DNA from: JAUXFK01 sp034189035
Lineage (GTDB): Bacteria > Desulfobacterota > UBA8473
Direction of reading: 5' to 3'
DNA length: 64,000 bases
Assembly: GCA_034189035.1 (NCBI GenBank)
Contig: JAXHVA010000001.1
Span: forward strand, 62,001-126,000
The translations under genes and the position numbers were made by a program. Positions 1 to 9,061 of the stretch are shown one piece after another (within the stretch, counting starts at the first letter, position 1; every line of letters starts with the position of its first letter). A model generated the notes under the pieces. It was not told where the DNA came from. It was given only the letters and a program-made list of their open reading frames with translations, and ran no database searches.

Positions 1-272
1 TCTGAAAACTCCTTTCTGGCCAGGATATCGGCAAAAGGAGTGCCGACTATAAATAAAATTACCGCTGCTAAACCGGATGTGTATATGCTGAGCAGGATCG
101 AACGAATGACATCCAGATCCTGGACCGCTTCTCTGAGGTCCCGGAAAGAAGGTTGTGTCAGCATTTCGAATAACGGAAAAAGTATGAACACAACAACTGT
201 AATGCTGCAAAATACAGTTATGGAAAACCAGGGATCTGTCTTATTCCTAGCTTTTATCCTTACAATGAACAT
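1..272 (-). CDS. ABC transporter permease, tungstate/molybdate type (partial)
   Basis: The N-terminal 90 codons of a membrane protein that runs off the left edge. Reading leftward from an ATG at 272, it has a short basic start, a hydrophobic helix (about residues 14-32, FSITVFCSITVVVFILFPLF) and a second segment beginning LLSIYTSGLAAVILFIVG followed by TPFADILARKEF. The TPxA(D/Y)xLAR pattern after the second helix is typical of ModB/WtpB/CysT permeases. It lies just downstream of the WtpA-like binding protein on the same strand, so it is most likely the permease of that tungstate/molybdate importer. Only the start is visible; the ATPase would be outside the window. Confidence 0.7.
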   Translation of the reverse strand, partial: MFIVRIKARNKTDPWFSITVFCSITVVVFILFPLFEMLTQPSFRDLREAVQDLDVIRSILLSIYTSGLAAVILFIVGTPFADILARKEFS

Positions 273-298
273 CTATTTCCGCCTCAATAAAAACCGAA

Positions 299-1285
299 TC
301 AATCCCTTACTACCACCCATTTTTGTAAGGATACTGCTAGCTGAGATTTCATCTTTTCCGTAGGAACTTGGCAGGGAATAAGCGGCGGTTGTCCCATCTC
401 CTTCAGGATATTCAGCCCTCCATTGGGATTCAACAAGTAACCTAAAAAAGCCTCTGCAGCTTCCGGGTTTCGACTGCCCTTCAGGATCGTAATGCCATAC
501 GTACAGGATCTTCCCGTTCTATAAATCCATACCCCCGGCTTTTTCCCCGTCACTTTCACCTGAGCCTTCTTATAAAATCCGTCCATTTTATAATTGCCCA
601 GATTGATCTCATCGGGAAGCTCTATGTACTTCAGGTGATGCTGTACTGCAACGGAAAGGTATTCCCATGCATAGTCCATGTTCCCGGTCTTTAGCAAGGA
701 GAGCAACTCCACTGATTTTGGCCGCACATTTCTTTTTGGCCGGTTTGAGATTAACTGATCATACAGACCAGGGACATCATAGTACTTTTCCGCAAGTTGG
801 ATCACCATAAGACTCCGGTAACCGCAGGGATCGAGATTCGGATCGGAATGCCCCCAGACAAGGCCCTTTCGCCCCAGAATTCTATACCAATTATCGGCAT
901 TGACTTCTTTTGCAAAGAGGCTCTTTTCCGTATAGCAAAGAACCAGTTGATTTGACGCAAAACGGATATTGTAATCGGCGTTATCGGGGATAAGGATTTT
1001 ATCTATCACTGCAAAATCAGCTGAGGCCATTATATCCGCTGGTTTATGTAATTCAGAAATCATACGTGCCATCTTCGTGCTCCCGCCTCCTTTACGGAGT
1101 ACATCCACTTTGGGATATCTTGCCTCGAAGATCTTTTCCATCTTGGCAAAAGGAACTGTTAGGCTACCAGCATGAAAGACAATCACCTTGCCAGTTGGTT
1201 CAGCATTGGCCTGACTTATTGACAAGATCAGGGCAATTCCCACAACAATCCAAAATACACCTTGAGCGAGACGTACCTTTTTCAT
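299..1285 (-). CDS. wtpA: Tungstate/molybdate ABC transporter substrate-binding protein (WtpA-like)
   Basis: Periplasmic binding protein of about 328 residues. A basic start (MKKVRLAQ) and hydrophobic stretch form a signal peptide ending near ANAEP. The mature part opens with VIVFHAGSLTVPFAKM, the oxyanion-binding N-terminus of WtpA/ModA proteins, and later has GGSTKMARM, ADIMASAD and DPCGYRS, all usual in WtpA. The ATG at 1285 is chosen because AGGAGAG lies seven bases upstream; a reading frame extends to 1315 without a better site. It is followed by the permease fragment and preceded by a structured leader (1622-1721) and a HTH/PBP regulator, so the locus looks like a regulated W/Mo importer. 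WtpA cannot be told from ModA or TupA without an alignment. Confidence 0.85.
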   Translation of the reverse strand: MKKVRLAQGVFWIVVGIALILSISQANAEPTGKVIVFHAGSLTVPFAKMEKIFEARYPKVDVLRKGGGSTKMARMISELHKPADIMASADFAVIDKILIPDNADYNIRFASNQLVLCYTEKSLFAKEVNADNWYRILGRKGLVWGHSDPNLDPCGYRSLMVIQLAEKYYDVPGLYDQLISNRPKRNVRPKSVELLSLLKTGNMDYAWEYLSVAVQHHLKYIELPDEINLGNYKMDGFYKKAQVKVTGKKPGVWIYRTGRSCTYGITILKGSRNPEAAEAFLGYLLNPNGGLNILKEMGQPPLIPCQVPTEKMKSQLAVSLQKWVVVRD

Positions 1286-1621
1286 ATCAATCTCTCCTGT
1301 ACTTTCTTTGCTCAAACCTTACTGCATTTCGAGCAATTATCCATGAGTATCTCAGTACATTACTGTCAAATCTATCAATACCTTACTCCTGGCATGGGCT
1401 GGTACTCATCGTAGTGTTAATATCAATATTACTGAGTTGTACTGTTTTGGCCGTATGAAACAAAAAGCACTGGCAAGGCTTTAACAGCAATCGAGTCCAC
1501 CCTTTATAGGGCTCATATCTTAATAAGAATAAAGAAAGAACAGCATCCAATGCTTTATAAAATCTATTCCAGTGCCTATTTTCTCTCTTGACTTAGGGGA
1601 AAAAACGGCTAAAATTCAAAT

Positions 1622-1721
1622 GGGCGTGAAGGGAGACGGAAGTTCTCCTTCAGGTGTTCCGTAGGAGGTTTTCTGCTAAAGGACTTTGGCCGGCCCTGCA
1701 GAGGCCTCACTTTTAGGCAGG
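1622..1721 (-). promoter_or_regulatory. Structured leader upstream of wtpA; candidate Moco/Tuco-type riboswitch
   Basis: On the minus strand this stretch contains CCTCC-TACGGAAC-ACC-TGAAGGAG (a hairpin with CCTTC/CCTCC arms) interleaved with ACGGAA/TTCCGT, followed by CTCCC, and upstream a GC-rich CCTCTGCAGGGCCGGCC segment. It lies in the 465-base gap between the regulator stop (1751) and the wtpA start (1285), on the strand that would be transcribed into wtpA. Moco riboswitches (Rfam RF01055) precede molybdate/tungstate transport genes in many anaerobes, so this family is the first candidate. The assignment rests on context and my recollection of the consensus, not on a covariance search. 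Confidence 0.4.
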
Positions 1722-1750
1722 AAAGCCAACACAGTCTTTGCGTATCTCAA

Positions 1751-2659
1751 TTACTGTGACATTATCCGTCCAGAATCTTTTGTATTATACCCCCCCATCT
1801 GTTCTACTTTCTCTTTGAATTCCTGAGAACCGATCACCTCCAGCAAGGCTGTAATGGGTTTAACAGATATATTTTCTTTAGGAATAACAAGATCGTATCT
1901 CTCCCTGGTAATGTGGATAAACTCCAGGTCCAGCATCCTTGCTGCTGATAATATCCCCAGGCCGACATCGGCGACACCACTGAGCACCATCATAGCCACC
2001 TCTATATGAGTATTTACCTCCTCTTCATATCCTTGTATCCTTTTGGGGTTAATACCCAGCCTCTTCAGTTCAAAATCGAGGAATATCCTGGTGCCTGATC
2101 CGTGCTGGCGGTTGACAATCCTGATTGAGGATCTGGCCAGATCCTCAATCCCTTTAATATTTGAGGGATTGCCGGGTCGTACTATCAGACATAGATCACG
2201 GTATACAAGATTAACCACAGTGGATTCCAGATCAGGTAAATATTGTTCTAAATAAGGAAGATTATATCTGCCTGTATCCGGATCAAGGAGATGACAACTG
2301 GCTATATGACTACTTCCTCTGCTCAAGGCAATGAGACCTCCGACACTTCCTACATTGGAGAAAGAGAGACTGAATTCTGGAAACCTCTTGTTGAGTTCAT
2401 GGGAAAGAAGTTCTGTAGTAAAGTCATTACTCCCCATTATCACAATATGATCCTTTAATTCTATCCTTTCTTTATTATGTCCTATATTGTCTCTGGCGCT
2501 CTGTATTATCCATTCATCTATCAGCCTTCTGGGAAAGGTCCATTTGCCTGTAATCCTCGTTGCTGGGATCTTCTTCTCCTTGATAAGCCTATAGACCTGT
2601 TTCTCATTTATGTTCAAATAATTGGCTACCTCTTTCGTATTGAGCATCTCTTTGTTCAT
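1751..2659 (-). CDS. Excisionase-type HTH regulator with periplasmic-binding-protein-like sensor domain
   Basis: A 302-residue transcription factor. Residues 1-55 form an excisionase/MerR-like winged helix (TKEVANYLNINEKQVYRLIKE, then a basic wing TGKWTFPRRLIDEWI). Residues 75-290 resemble the PBP-like domain found in ModE-like and TunR-type regulators (IVIMGSNDFTTELLSHELNK; NRQHGSGTRIFLDFELKRLG; HIEVAMMVLSGVADVGLG). This class senses an oxyanion or a small ligand. It sits directly upstream of the leader and the wtpA-like gene on the same strand, so it probably controls tungstate/molybdate uptake. The start follows AAGGGG at a slightly long spacing. Ligand and direction of control are not visible. 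Confidence 0.75.
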   Translation of the reverse strand: MNKEMLNTKEVANYLNINEKQVYRLIKEKKIPATRITGKWTFPRRLIDEWIIQSARDNIGHNKERIELKDHIVIMGSNDFTTELLSHELNKRFPEFSLSFSNVGSVGGLIALSRGSSHIASCHLLDPDTGRYNLPYLEQYLPDLESTVVNLVYRDLCLIVRPGNPSNIKGIEDLARSSIRIVNRQHGSGTRIFLDFELKRLGINPKRIQGYEEEVNTHIEVAMMVLSGVADVGLGILSAARMLDLEFIHITRERYDLVIPKENISVKPITALLEVIGSQEFKEKVEQMGGYNTKDSGRIMSQ

Positions 2660-2687
2660 AGCTGTAAAAACCCCTTAAAATACACCC

Positions 2688-2717
2688 AGTCTACCCGACC
2701 AATTTAGCGTTTGTCAA
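2688..2717 (-). promoter_or_regulatory. Promoter of the HTH/PBP regulator gene
   Basis: Minus-strand TTGACA (2717-2712), an 18-base spacer and TAGACT (2693-2688), ending about 30 bases before the regulator start codon. This is a good sigma-70-type fit. Confidence 0.5.
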
Positions 2718-2746
2718 GAGAAAATATAACAAAAAATAACCTAAAA

Positions 2747-2768
2747 TAGTATATTGTAACCAATACTA
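2747..2768. promoter_or_regulatory. Inverted repeat, candidate operator
   Basis: TAGTAT and ATACTA arms separated by ten bases lie just upstream of the -35 box of the regulator promoter. A related sequence with the same AGTA..ATATTG..TAA..ACTAC order occurs on the minus strand at about 1412-1436, between the leader and wtpA. Two similar sites flanking the regulator and its presumed target suggest an autoregulatory binding site. Confidence 0.35.
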
Positions 2769-2836
2769 CTGATTATACTTTGAGCAGCCTCAATAATACC
2801 CTCAGGGAAATCAGGAGCGCTTCTCTGTATATACGC

Positions 2837-5320
2837 CTATTCAGACTCCAGGTATTTCCGGTGGGCCAATAGTATCCGTATCTCCCCATAGGAAAAGTCA
2901 TCTCCTAGGGCGTCTTTTATGTCTTTGAGGGAATGATTCTGCCCTGCGGCAAACTCCTTTTCTATGGTTTTCTGTTTTTCGGGTGAAAGCAGTCTGTTGA
3001 CATCCAAGCTGCCCTTCTCCACAAAAAAACTCAGATGCCCTTCAATGGTCGATTGAACCAGGCCTCTTTCTTTTGCAATCTGGTCAATAGTCAACCCATT
3101 ATTGAACATATCGAGACTCGACTGTTTCGTATCCGAAGGTCGCGTCGAATCTTTTGCAGGGGTGCCTTCTTTTGGAGGGTTTTTAGGCTCCGGCAATACG
3201 ACCCTTTCTATCCCGTGTTTTTTTCTATAGTTCAAAACCATATTCACGAGTTGGTCACCGTATTTCTCTATGGTCTTCTTGCCGACTCCTTTTATTCTCT
3301 TCAGTTCAGCAGTATTGTCCGGCAAGCATACCACAATCTGTATCAATACCCGTTGATGCAAGACCTGAAAATGGGAAACCCCTTCTTCCCTGGCCTTGAT
3401 AGCACGCCAGTCCTTCAGTGCCTGGAAGAGCTCCGGATGGGCAACGTCGGATTCTGTATAGGCCGAAGGCAGGTCCTTTCTTTCTTTTCCCGGGGTAAAA
3501 CCAATCTCAGCAGATGAAAGAGCACGCAGGAAACGTGAGGGTGTAAATCCTCTTTCACAGCACTTAATGCCTGCCACCTTTACTGCAATCTCTTTCTTCA
3601 GGTTTGTCATGGTATTGTTTATTTTTTTACGGAGTTCTGTATTGTCTGTTTCAACACGCAATCTCTGTACGAACTCCCCAAAAACTTGGGCAAACCTTTC
3701 CTGAAACCATACTGAGGCCTTGTTGATCCGTTCCAGAATAACCCCATCCGACTCGGGCAGGCCGTGATCCTTGAAAATCGTGCGTAATTGCCGCCCAAAA
3801 TTCTCACTCACAACAAAGACCTCTTTCTCAGCCCTTCTCTTCAGTTCCAGGATATCAGAAACGCCTGAAACCTGAACAACAGCAGCATTACCGAGCAAAA
3901 GGCGGACAAGATAATTGAGATGGCTGCGCAGGAGTGAAAGATCGAAACAATCGAGCAACAGGCCTTGCTGGTACGTAATCTTTGCTTCCTTAAGCCGGCT
4001 TTCAGTTGGCGGGTTTTGATGGGCGTCTTGCTCAAAGCGCAATATTGCCTGGTCTGTTTCCACTCCTCTCGATGGGATGGGAGAACTCAGGATCATGCCC
4101 TCCAATGTTTTACAACGGCTTAAGGCCACGTAAATCTGACCATGTGCAAACGCTGCCTGGGAATCAATAACGGCCTTTTCAAAAGTCAGGCCCTGACTCT
4201 TGTGGATGGTGATTGCCCATGCGAGTTTCATGGGGTATTGCCTGAATGTGCCGATTATTTCCTCTTCAATCTCCGTGTTTTCCTTGTTCATTGTATATCT
4301 GATATTTTCCCAGGTGACCTGCTCAACCGTGATTTCCTCGCGATCGCCCGGGCAGATGACGCTGATCGTATTGTCCGAAATCTCGGTTATTTTTCCGATC
4401 TTGCCATTGTAATAGAGCTTTTCAGCACAGGGGTCATTGCGCACAAACATCACCTGTGCCCCTTCCTTCAGCACAAGGGTGGCCAGAGTCGGGTAGTTCT
4501 GTTCAGGAAAATCTCCGGAAATCTCAGCCTGGAAAGGGTATTCTCTTTTGGGCAGGTTCCTCAGTCTCTTCTGATTGATCGATTCAGCGCTGCGGTTGTG
4601 GGTGCTCAGTGTAATATAGCCCTGATCTTCATCAGGAGTAAAACCCTCAATGTAGCGCTGATTAAGAAGATCCATGCATGAATCATCAAGCCTGTTATTA
4701 CGCACTCTATTGAGGAGCCTGATAAAATCCTCGTCTGACTGTCGATAGATATGCTTCAGCTCAATAGTAAGCAGTTCTGTGAGACCAATCGCTTTGCTGC
4801 TGAAAAAATAGACAGACTCATAGTGCTCCTGCAAAAGGCCCCATTCATCCTTCTTTGCCACAGGAGAGAGCTGATGCAGATCGCCGATCAAAAGGAGCTG
4901 CACCCCGCCGAATGGCAGGTTATTACGACGATGGCGGCGCAGCATGGCATCCACTGCGTCGAGCAAATCCGCACGTACCATACTTATCTCGTCAATCACC
5001 AACAGATCGAGGCTCTGTATAATCCGTCTCTTTTCTTTGCTGAACCTGAACCAGCGCTGCGTATTGCGCTCGTATGTCTCGCTGCCCGGCACAAACGGGC
5101 CAAATGGAATCTGGAAAAAAGAATGGAGAGTTACCCCGCTCGCATTGATCGCAGCAACACCGGTCGGGGCGGTGATAATCATCCGCTTTGCTGTGTTCCT
5201 ATGCAGATTATGGAGAAAGGTCGTCTTTCCTGTGCCTGCCTTGCCTGTGAGAAAGATATTGCAGCCTGTGTACTGAACAAAATCATTGGCGAGTTTCAGC
5301 TCATGGTTTGTGGGGGGCAT
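2837..5320 (-). CDS. PIF1/RecD-type DNA helicase with HRDC and helix-turn-helix tail
   Basis: A protein of about 827 residues. The N-terminus has Walker A (FLTGKAGTGKTTFLHN) and the PIF1 sequence MIITAPTGVAAINASGVTLHSFF, then DEISMVRADLLDAVD (Walker B) and GDLHQLSPV (motif III). The C-terminal helicase motif TIHKSQGLTFEKAVID and YVALSRCKTLEGM complete an SF1B core within residues 1-430. An HRDC-like domain follows at about 615-695 (LKRIKGVGKKTIEKYG), and the end carries a helix-turn-helix region (DQIAKERGLVQSTIEGHL). Such helicases act on DNA during repair or replication. The ATG at about 5320 has AAGGA upstream; a TTG five codons earlier is a weaker choice. Confidence 0.85.
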   Translation of the reverse strand: MPPTNHELKLANDFVQYTGCNIFLTGKAGTGKTTFLHNLHRNTAKRMIITAPTGVAAINASGVTLHSFFQIPFGPFVPGSETYERNTQRWFRFSKEKRRIIQSLDLLVIDEISMVRADLLDAVDAMLRRHRRNNLPFGGVQLLLIGDLHQLSPVAKKDEWGLLQEHYESVYFFSSKAIGLTELLTIELKHIYRQSDEDFIRLLNRVRNNRLDDSCMDLLNQRYIEGFTPDEDQGYITLSTHNRSAESINQKRLRNLPKREYPFQAEISGDFPEQNYPTLATLVLKEGAQVMFVRNDPCAEKLYYNGKIGKITEISDNTISVICPGDREEITVEQVTWENIRYTMNKENTEIEEEIIGTFRQYPMKLAWAITIHKSQGLTFEKAVIDSQAAFAHGQIYVALSRCKTLEGMILSSPIPSRGVETDQAILRFEQDAHQNPPTESRLKEAKITYQQGLLLDCFDLSLLRSHLNYLVRLLLGNAAVVQVSGVSDILELKRRAEKEVFVVSENFGRQLRTIFKDHGLPESDGVILERINKASVWFQERFAQVFGEFVQRLRVETDNTELRKKINNTMTNLKKEIAVKVAGIKCCERGFTPSRFLRALSSAEIGFTPGKERKDLPSAYTESDVAHPELFQALKDWRAIKAREEGVSHFQVLHQRVLIQIVVCLPDNTAELKRIKGVGKKTIEKYGDQLVNMVLNYRKKHGIERVVLPEPKNPPKEGTPAKDSTRPSDTKQSSLDMFNNGLTIDQIAKERGLVQSTIEGHLSFFVEKGSLDVNRLLSPEKQKTIEKEFAAGQNHSLKDIKDALGDDFSYGEIRILLAHRKYLESE

Positions 5321-5344
5321 GTCTTTCCTTATCAATATACGTTG

Positions 5345-6508
5345 TTATTGGACCATTCTCTCAAATATATGCGGCGGAATGACCTGGACACCGTCTTTAT
5401 ATGGGTATGGCGCATCTACAGGCGCCACGATCCAGGCCTCGTCAATGTTCAGGTCATTTAATGCATTCCAGAAACCTCGCTTGACCTCAAAGGAAGTGGA
5501 AACCTTGATTTCAACGGCAACCCTACGCTGCCCCTTTACGAGAACCAGGTCGATCTCTGCTCCGGATGCACTGCGATAAAAGTACGACACCCAATCAGGA
5601 TATGCAGCTACAATATTCTCAATCACAAAACCCTCCCATGATGCGCCGTAGACCGGATGGCCCAGAAGATCGTTATGGCTTAAAATTCCCAGGAGGGCAT
5701 GGAGCAGTCCTGTGTCGCGCATATAGATCTTGGGTGATTTGACAAGGCGTTTCTTTACATTAGCATGATATGGCTGAAGTACTCGCAATATATAGGTCTG
5801 CTCCAACAGAGCCATGTAAGAATTTATTGTATGGTGGCTGACGCCCAGCGATTCGCCAAGACCGGAGCGATTTAAAAGCTGTGCATGGAGATGGGCGCAC
5901 ATCTGCCAGAAACGTTCGAGTCTGCGTGCCGGGATATTGATTCCCAGTTGGGGGATATCACGTTCGAGAAAAGTACGTATAAAATCTTCCCTCCACTCGC
6001 AACTGTCTGTTTCGTCTTTTGCCAGATAGCTCCGCGGGAATCCTCCCCGTAGCCAGAGCCTTTGCCATATTTGTGAGGCAGGGGACTGATCAAGCTCTTT
6101 CAGCGAAAACGGGGTTAGCTCGATAAACGCAATCCGGCCGGCAAGGGTTTCGGAAGTCTGTTTTATAAGATCCGGGGATGCTGAACCCAGGATTAAAAAC
6201 TGTCCGTTATCCCCATTGCGGTCGATTTTGGATCGCATCTGCGGGAATATCTCAGGCACACGTTGGATTTCGTCGAGGCAAATGAGCTGTTCGTCATTGA
6301 GATTGAAGAATGCCTCGGGGTCCCTCAGTTTATTCAAATCAGCACGGCGTTCCAAATCGAGGTAAACGGATTGCTCGAGATCTGCTATGATTGTGCAGGC
6401 CAATGTAGTCTTGCCGCACTGCCTTGGGCCGAGTATAGCTACAGCCGGCATGGTTCTAAGCTTATGCCGAATCTTCTCTGTTATTGCACGCGGGATATAA
6501 TCTTTCAT
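5345..6508 (-). CDS. AAA ATPase with DUF4143 domain
   Basis: About 387 residues from the preferred start MKDYIPRAI. It has a P-loop (ILGPRQCGKTTLA), Walker B with the family sequence LICLDEIQRVPE, sensor-type LILGSASPDLIKQTSETLAGR, and a C-terminal DUF4143 region ending with a nuclease-like segment (SASGAEIDLVLVKGQRRVAVEIKVSTS, with the E-D-ExK spacing of PD-(D/E)XK folds). The biological role of the AAA_14/DUF4143 family is unclear; members are common in accessory regions. An in-frame extension to 6580 runs into a repeated segment shared with 9720-9776, so I prefer the shorter start. It ends 24 bases before the PIF1-type helicase start. Confidence 0.75.
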   Translation of the reverse strand: MKDYIPRAITEKIRHKLRTMPAVAILGPRQCGKTTLACTIIADLEQSVYLDLERRADLNKLRDPEAFFNLNDEQLICLDEIQRVPEIFPQMRSKIDRNGDNGQFLILGSASPDLIKQTSETLAGRIAFIELTPFSLKELDQSPASQIWQRLWLRGGFPRSYLAKDETDSCEWREDFIRTFLERDIPQLGINIPARRLERFWQMCAHLHAQLLNRSGLGESLGVSHHTINSYMALLEQTYILRVLQPYHANVKKRLVKSPKIYMRDTGLLHALLGILSHNDLLGHPVYGASWEGFVIENIVAAYPDWVSYFYRSASGAEIDLVLVKGQRRVAVEIKVSTSFEVKRGFWNALNDLNIDEAWIVAPVDAPYPYKDGVQVIPPHIFERMVQ

Positions 6509-6586
6509 AATGGAAGTGTAGCTTCCAATTTGCATATTGTCAAGGATAATTTCCGGAAACATAATATCATAAACACGCATCGCACT

Positions 6587-6613
6587 GTAGGGGCACGTTG
6601 ATACGTGCCCTTA
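6587..6613. repeat. REP-like palindrome
   Basis: GTAGGGGCACGTTGATACGTGCCC, an imperfect palindrome. The same unit with small changes occurs at 6769-6792, 9347-9370, 9749-9776, 9976-10003, 15753-15777 and 15794-15817. The bases before it (ATCATAAACACGCATCGCA) also precede the copy at 9749. Confidence 0.8.
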
Positions 6614-6694
6614 TGCGGGCCTCTTCCATATCTCTCCATGCCCTCATATTCTTTCACACCCTCATATTTACCATGATTTTTATTAATTATCGGT

Positions 6695-6805
6695 ATTGAA
6701 TCACATGTGGGTTTATGGAATTCTTCATGTTGGGGGGTATTGGGTTGTGCGGTTCGATTGCCATGGATGGGCACGTAGCAACGTGCCCCTACGGTGTTGC
6801 CCATG
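6695..6805. repeat. 111-bp segment duplicated from the RAYT transposase gene
   Basis: Differs at only a handful of positions from 9273-9383 and includes a REP palindrome (6769-6792). The 9273 copy lies inside the REP-associated transposase gene, coding for its linker; this copy lies alone between the KAP-FGE gene and the AAA/DUF4143 gene. It is a fragment left by transposase or REP mobility. Confidence 0.75.
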
Positions 6806-6898
6806 TGTTGTTCCATACCAAAATATTGCCTTGCACTCTCGCATGTACGATCATTTGTGTCGATTCATCCACCGCCCCTCCGCTTTGATCCGGTCGCG

Positions 6899-6929
6899 TA
6901 TAATCCGCCTGCTGCGCTACGGCGGATTA
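6899..6929. terminator. Stem-loop downstream of the KAP-FGE gene
   Basis: ATAATCCGCC and GGCGGATTAT arms around a short GC-rich loop, about 60 bases past the end of the KAP-FGE gene. There is no strong T-tract, so it is at best a weak terminator. Confidence 0.35.
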
Positions 6930-6995
6930 TGGCTCCCTCCTCTGCGCTGCGGGGCTCAAGTAATCCCATAGACCAAGGGTACAAGGGATCAAGGG

Positions 6996-8975
6996 TCAAG
7001 GGAAACTGACCTGGAGAGGCGAAAGCCAACAACGTAGAGGCGGTAGTCGGGCGAGAAGAAGCCACGGACCGCCGACTGGCAGGAACTGCGCAACGATAAA
7101 CCAGCCGCCGCCGCGAAACACCCGGCCGGCGCCTTCCTCTGTATAATAGCTCGAGGTCCACTCCCATACATTGCCAGCCATATCATAACACCCATCGGGA
7201 CTTGTACCGTTTGGGTATCGAGTCACCCGGGTTGTACGGCCTATGCCGGATTCTTCTGAATTGCATCTCTCCTTGTCAAATACATCGCCCCATGGATACT
7301 CTCTTCCATCCGTTCCACGGGCAGCACGTTCCCATTCTTCCTCAGTGGGGAGTCGCTTTCCTGCCCAGTTTGCATATGCCTCGGCTTCATACCAGGAAAC
7401 TCCAACTACAGGATGCCCCTCTTTGTTCCATTTATCATCATCCCAGTATTTCGGTTGTGTTATATTGTCCTTTTTCCTCCATTGCAGCCCTTCAGGGGAC
7501 CACAATGCATCGTTTGTATATCCGCCTTCTTTCATAAACCTTTCGTATTGGTCGTTGGTAACAGGATACACATCAATGAAGAACGGGGATTGTATCTCTT
7601 TTTCGATTTTCTTATAACCGTACTGGAATTCCCCTGCAGGGACCTCAACCATGTCGTTAAGACCGGTCTTTGGTGTGTCGGTCTGTTTCATCTTTGCGTC
7701 TTCAGTGCTCTCAACGATCCCGCTCAGGCATATGAGTTGCCGTATATCATCCACAGTCCCTGTAAAGCTCTTGATCGTTTCAGTCAGGTCCCTGTTTTTT
7801 ACATAGTCCCAAAGAGACCGGGGAACGTCTTTTAAGTCTTCATCAGAGAGCTCCCTTATAGCCCTGTCAGGCGACCTCTCTTCCAGTTTAATGATATGGT
7901 CTTTGAGGAGAAGAATAACATTTGGGTTGTCTTTTACATCATACCACAGTGGTGGAAACGCATACTCTATGATGCTCCAGCACAATAGATTATCAAAGGC
8001 AATATCTATCCTCTTGTTCCTTTGGATAGCGTCTTGAAGACTGAGGTTGTTCAGAAACCGCTTCATCTGCCTTGGATTGTTTTGCATTGCAGGAATAATG
8101 AGCGGGAGGTGAGAAGACACTTTTTCATTGATATCAGGACTTATCTTTTCTATAAACGGTTTAAAATCTGTTTCCTGGATCTGGGGCAGATTGAAGGTCA
8201 CCTGAACAATCTTGTCCATGAACCTGCCCGTATCTTCTCCGTACTGTTTTGCAAGGGCCTTTTCTATGATCTCGTTTGCAGCCCCGATCACAAAGACACA
8301 GCCCTCTTTGTCCATAAAGAGTTTAATGGTCTCAAGCACCCTGACAATCCTGTCATTGGGGCACCTGTCAAGGTCGTCGATGAAGACAACGAGCACTCCG
8401 TGCGCATCATCCGTCTGTTCTGAACAGGTCTTTTTTGACCGCCATTTCAGATAGTCCCAGAGGAGGCTATCAAAAAAATCTTGAAATGTATCGTAAAAAC
8501 CAAGTTTTTCTTTGTATTCCAGATCAGTGAACAGCTCGTTTATGTCTGCGCCTACAAGTTTTGCAAACGCACCGAGCACCTTTGATGGTTTCAGTCCCTG
8601 CACAAGTTCTTCAATCTTGGCCTTGCAGGCCTCAAAGAACCCATCCTGTTTCATTGTCCTGAATATTTCTTCAATCAATGCTGCAAGGATCTCGTCTTCA
8701 TTGCCGTACTTCCACGCCTGAAACCATACGGTCTTTGTTGCACGAAACCGCTTGTCATCCTTATACCTGTCGTGAGTAAGGCAGGTTCTCACCAGTTCCA
8801 TGAGGGTTGTCTTGCCAGACCCCCAAGAGCCGTAAATCCCAATCACCAGAGGCGTTTTATTCTCTCTGTTTGAAATAAGATCGGCTATGGTCAAAGCGTA
8901 TGCATGGAAACCGAATGCAATAGAGTCCTTTTCCGGATTGTCGCTGATAATCCTGACAGGTTCGTTCTCGACCAT
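6996..8975 (-). CDS. KAP-family P-loop NTPase fused to a formylglycine-generating-enzyme-like domain, C-terminus frameshifted
   Basis: A 659-residue reading. Residues 1-400 are a KAP NTPase: Walker A GIYGSWGSGKTTLMELV, Walker B VVFIDDLDRCPND, and NNPRQMKRFLNNL, a KAP signature. Residues 440-640 are an FGE-sulfatase (SUMF1) domain: VEVPAGEFQYG, PVTNDQYERFM, VGVSWYEAEAYANWAGKRLPT (split here as GVSWYEAEAYANWAG), PTEEEWERAARG, YDMAGNVWEWT, VFRGGGWF. After GGGWFIVAQ the frame is wrong. The neighbouring frame supplies the expected ending, QSAVRGFFSPDYRLYVVGF then RLSRSV, stopping at 6989. So one indel lies near 7080. The two-domain layout recalls signalling or defence proteins with a C-type-lectin-like end; function is unknown. 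Confidence 0.8.
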   Translation of the reverse strand: MVENEPVRIISDNPEKDSIAFGFHAYALTIADLISNRENKTPLVIGIYGSWGSGKTTLMELVRTCLTHDRYKDDKRFRATKTVWFQAWKYGNEDEILAALIEEIFRTMKQDGFFEACKAKIEELVQGLKPSKVLGAFAKLVGADINELFTDLEYKEKLGFYDTFQDFFDSLLWDYLKWRSKKTCSEQTDDAHGVLVVFIDDLDRCPNDRIVRVLETIKLFMDKEGCVFVIGAANEIIEKALAKQYGEDTGRFMDKIVQVTFNLPQIQETDFKPFIEKISPDINEKVSSHLPLIIPAMQNNPRQMKRFLNNLSLQDAIQRNKRIDIAFDNLLCWSIIEYAFPPLWYDVKDNPNVILLLKDHIIKLEERSPDRAIRELSDEDLKDVPRSLWDYVKNRDLTETIKSFTGTVDDIRQLICLSGIVESTEDAKMKQTDTPKTGLNDMVEVPAGEFQYGYKKIEKEIQSPFFIDVYPVTNDQYERFMKEGGYTNDALWSPEGLQWRKKDNITQPKYWDDDKWNKEGHPVVGVSWYEAEAYANWAGKRLPTEEEWERAARGTDGREYPWGDVFDKERCNSEESGIGRTTRVTRYPNGTSPDGCYDMAGNVWEWTSSYYTEEGAGRVFRGGGWFIVAQFLPVGGPWLLLARLPPLRCWLSPLQVSFP

Positions 8976-9061
8976 CTTTTTACCCTCCCCTTTATACGAT
9001 TGGAGCCCATACGTTCTATTGTCGGCGTCTTTTATTCTCCGCTAATGAGTCGTTCATTGCT

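Noticed and set aside
6996..7110. Diversity-generating retroelement variable region at the FGE end
   Set aside because: No reverse transcriptase, accessory gene or template repeat was seen in the window, and the end is frameshifted; kept only as a possibility.
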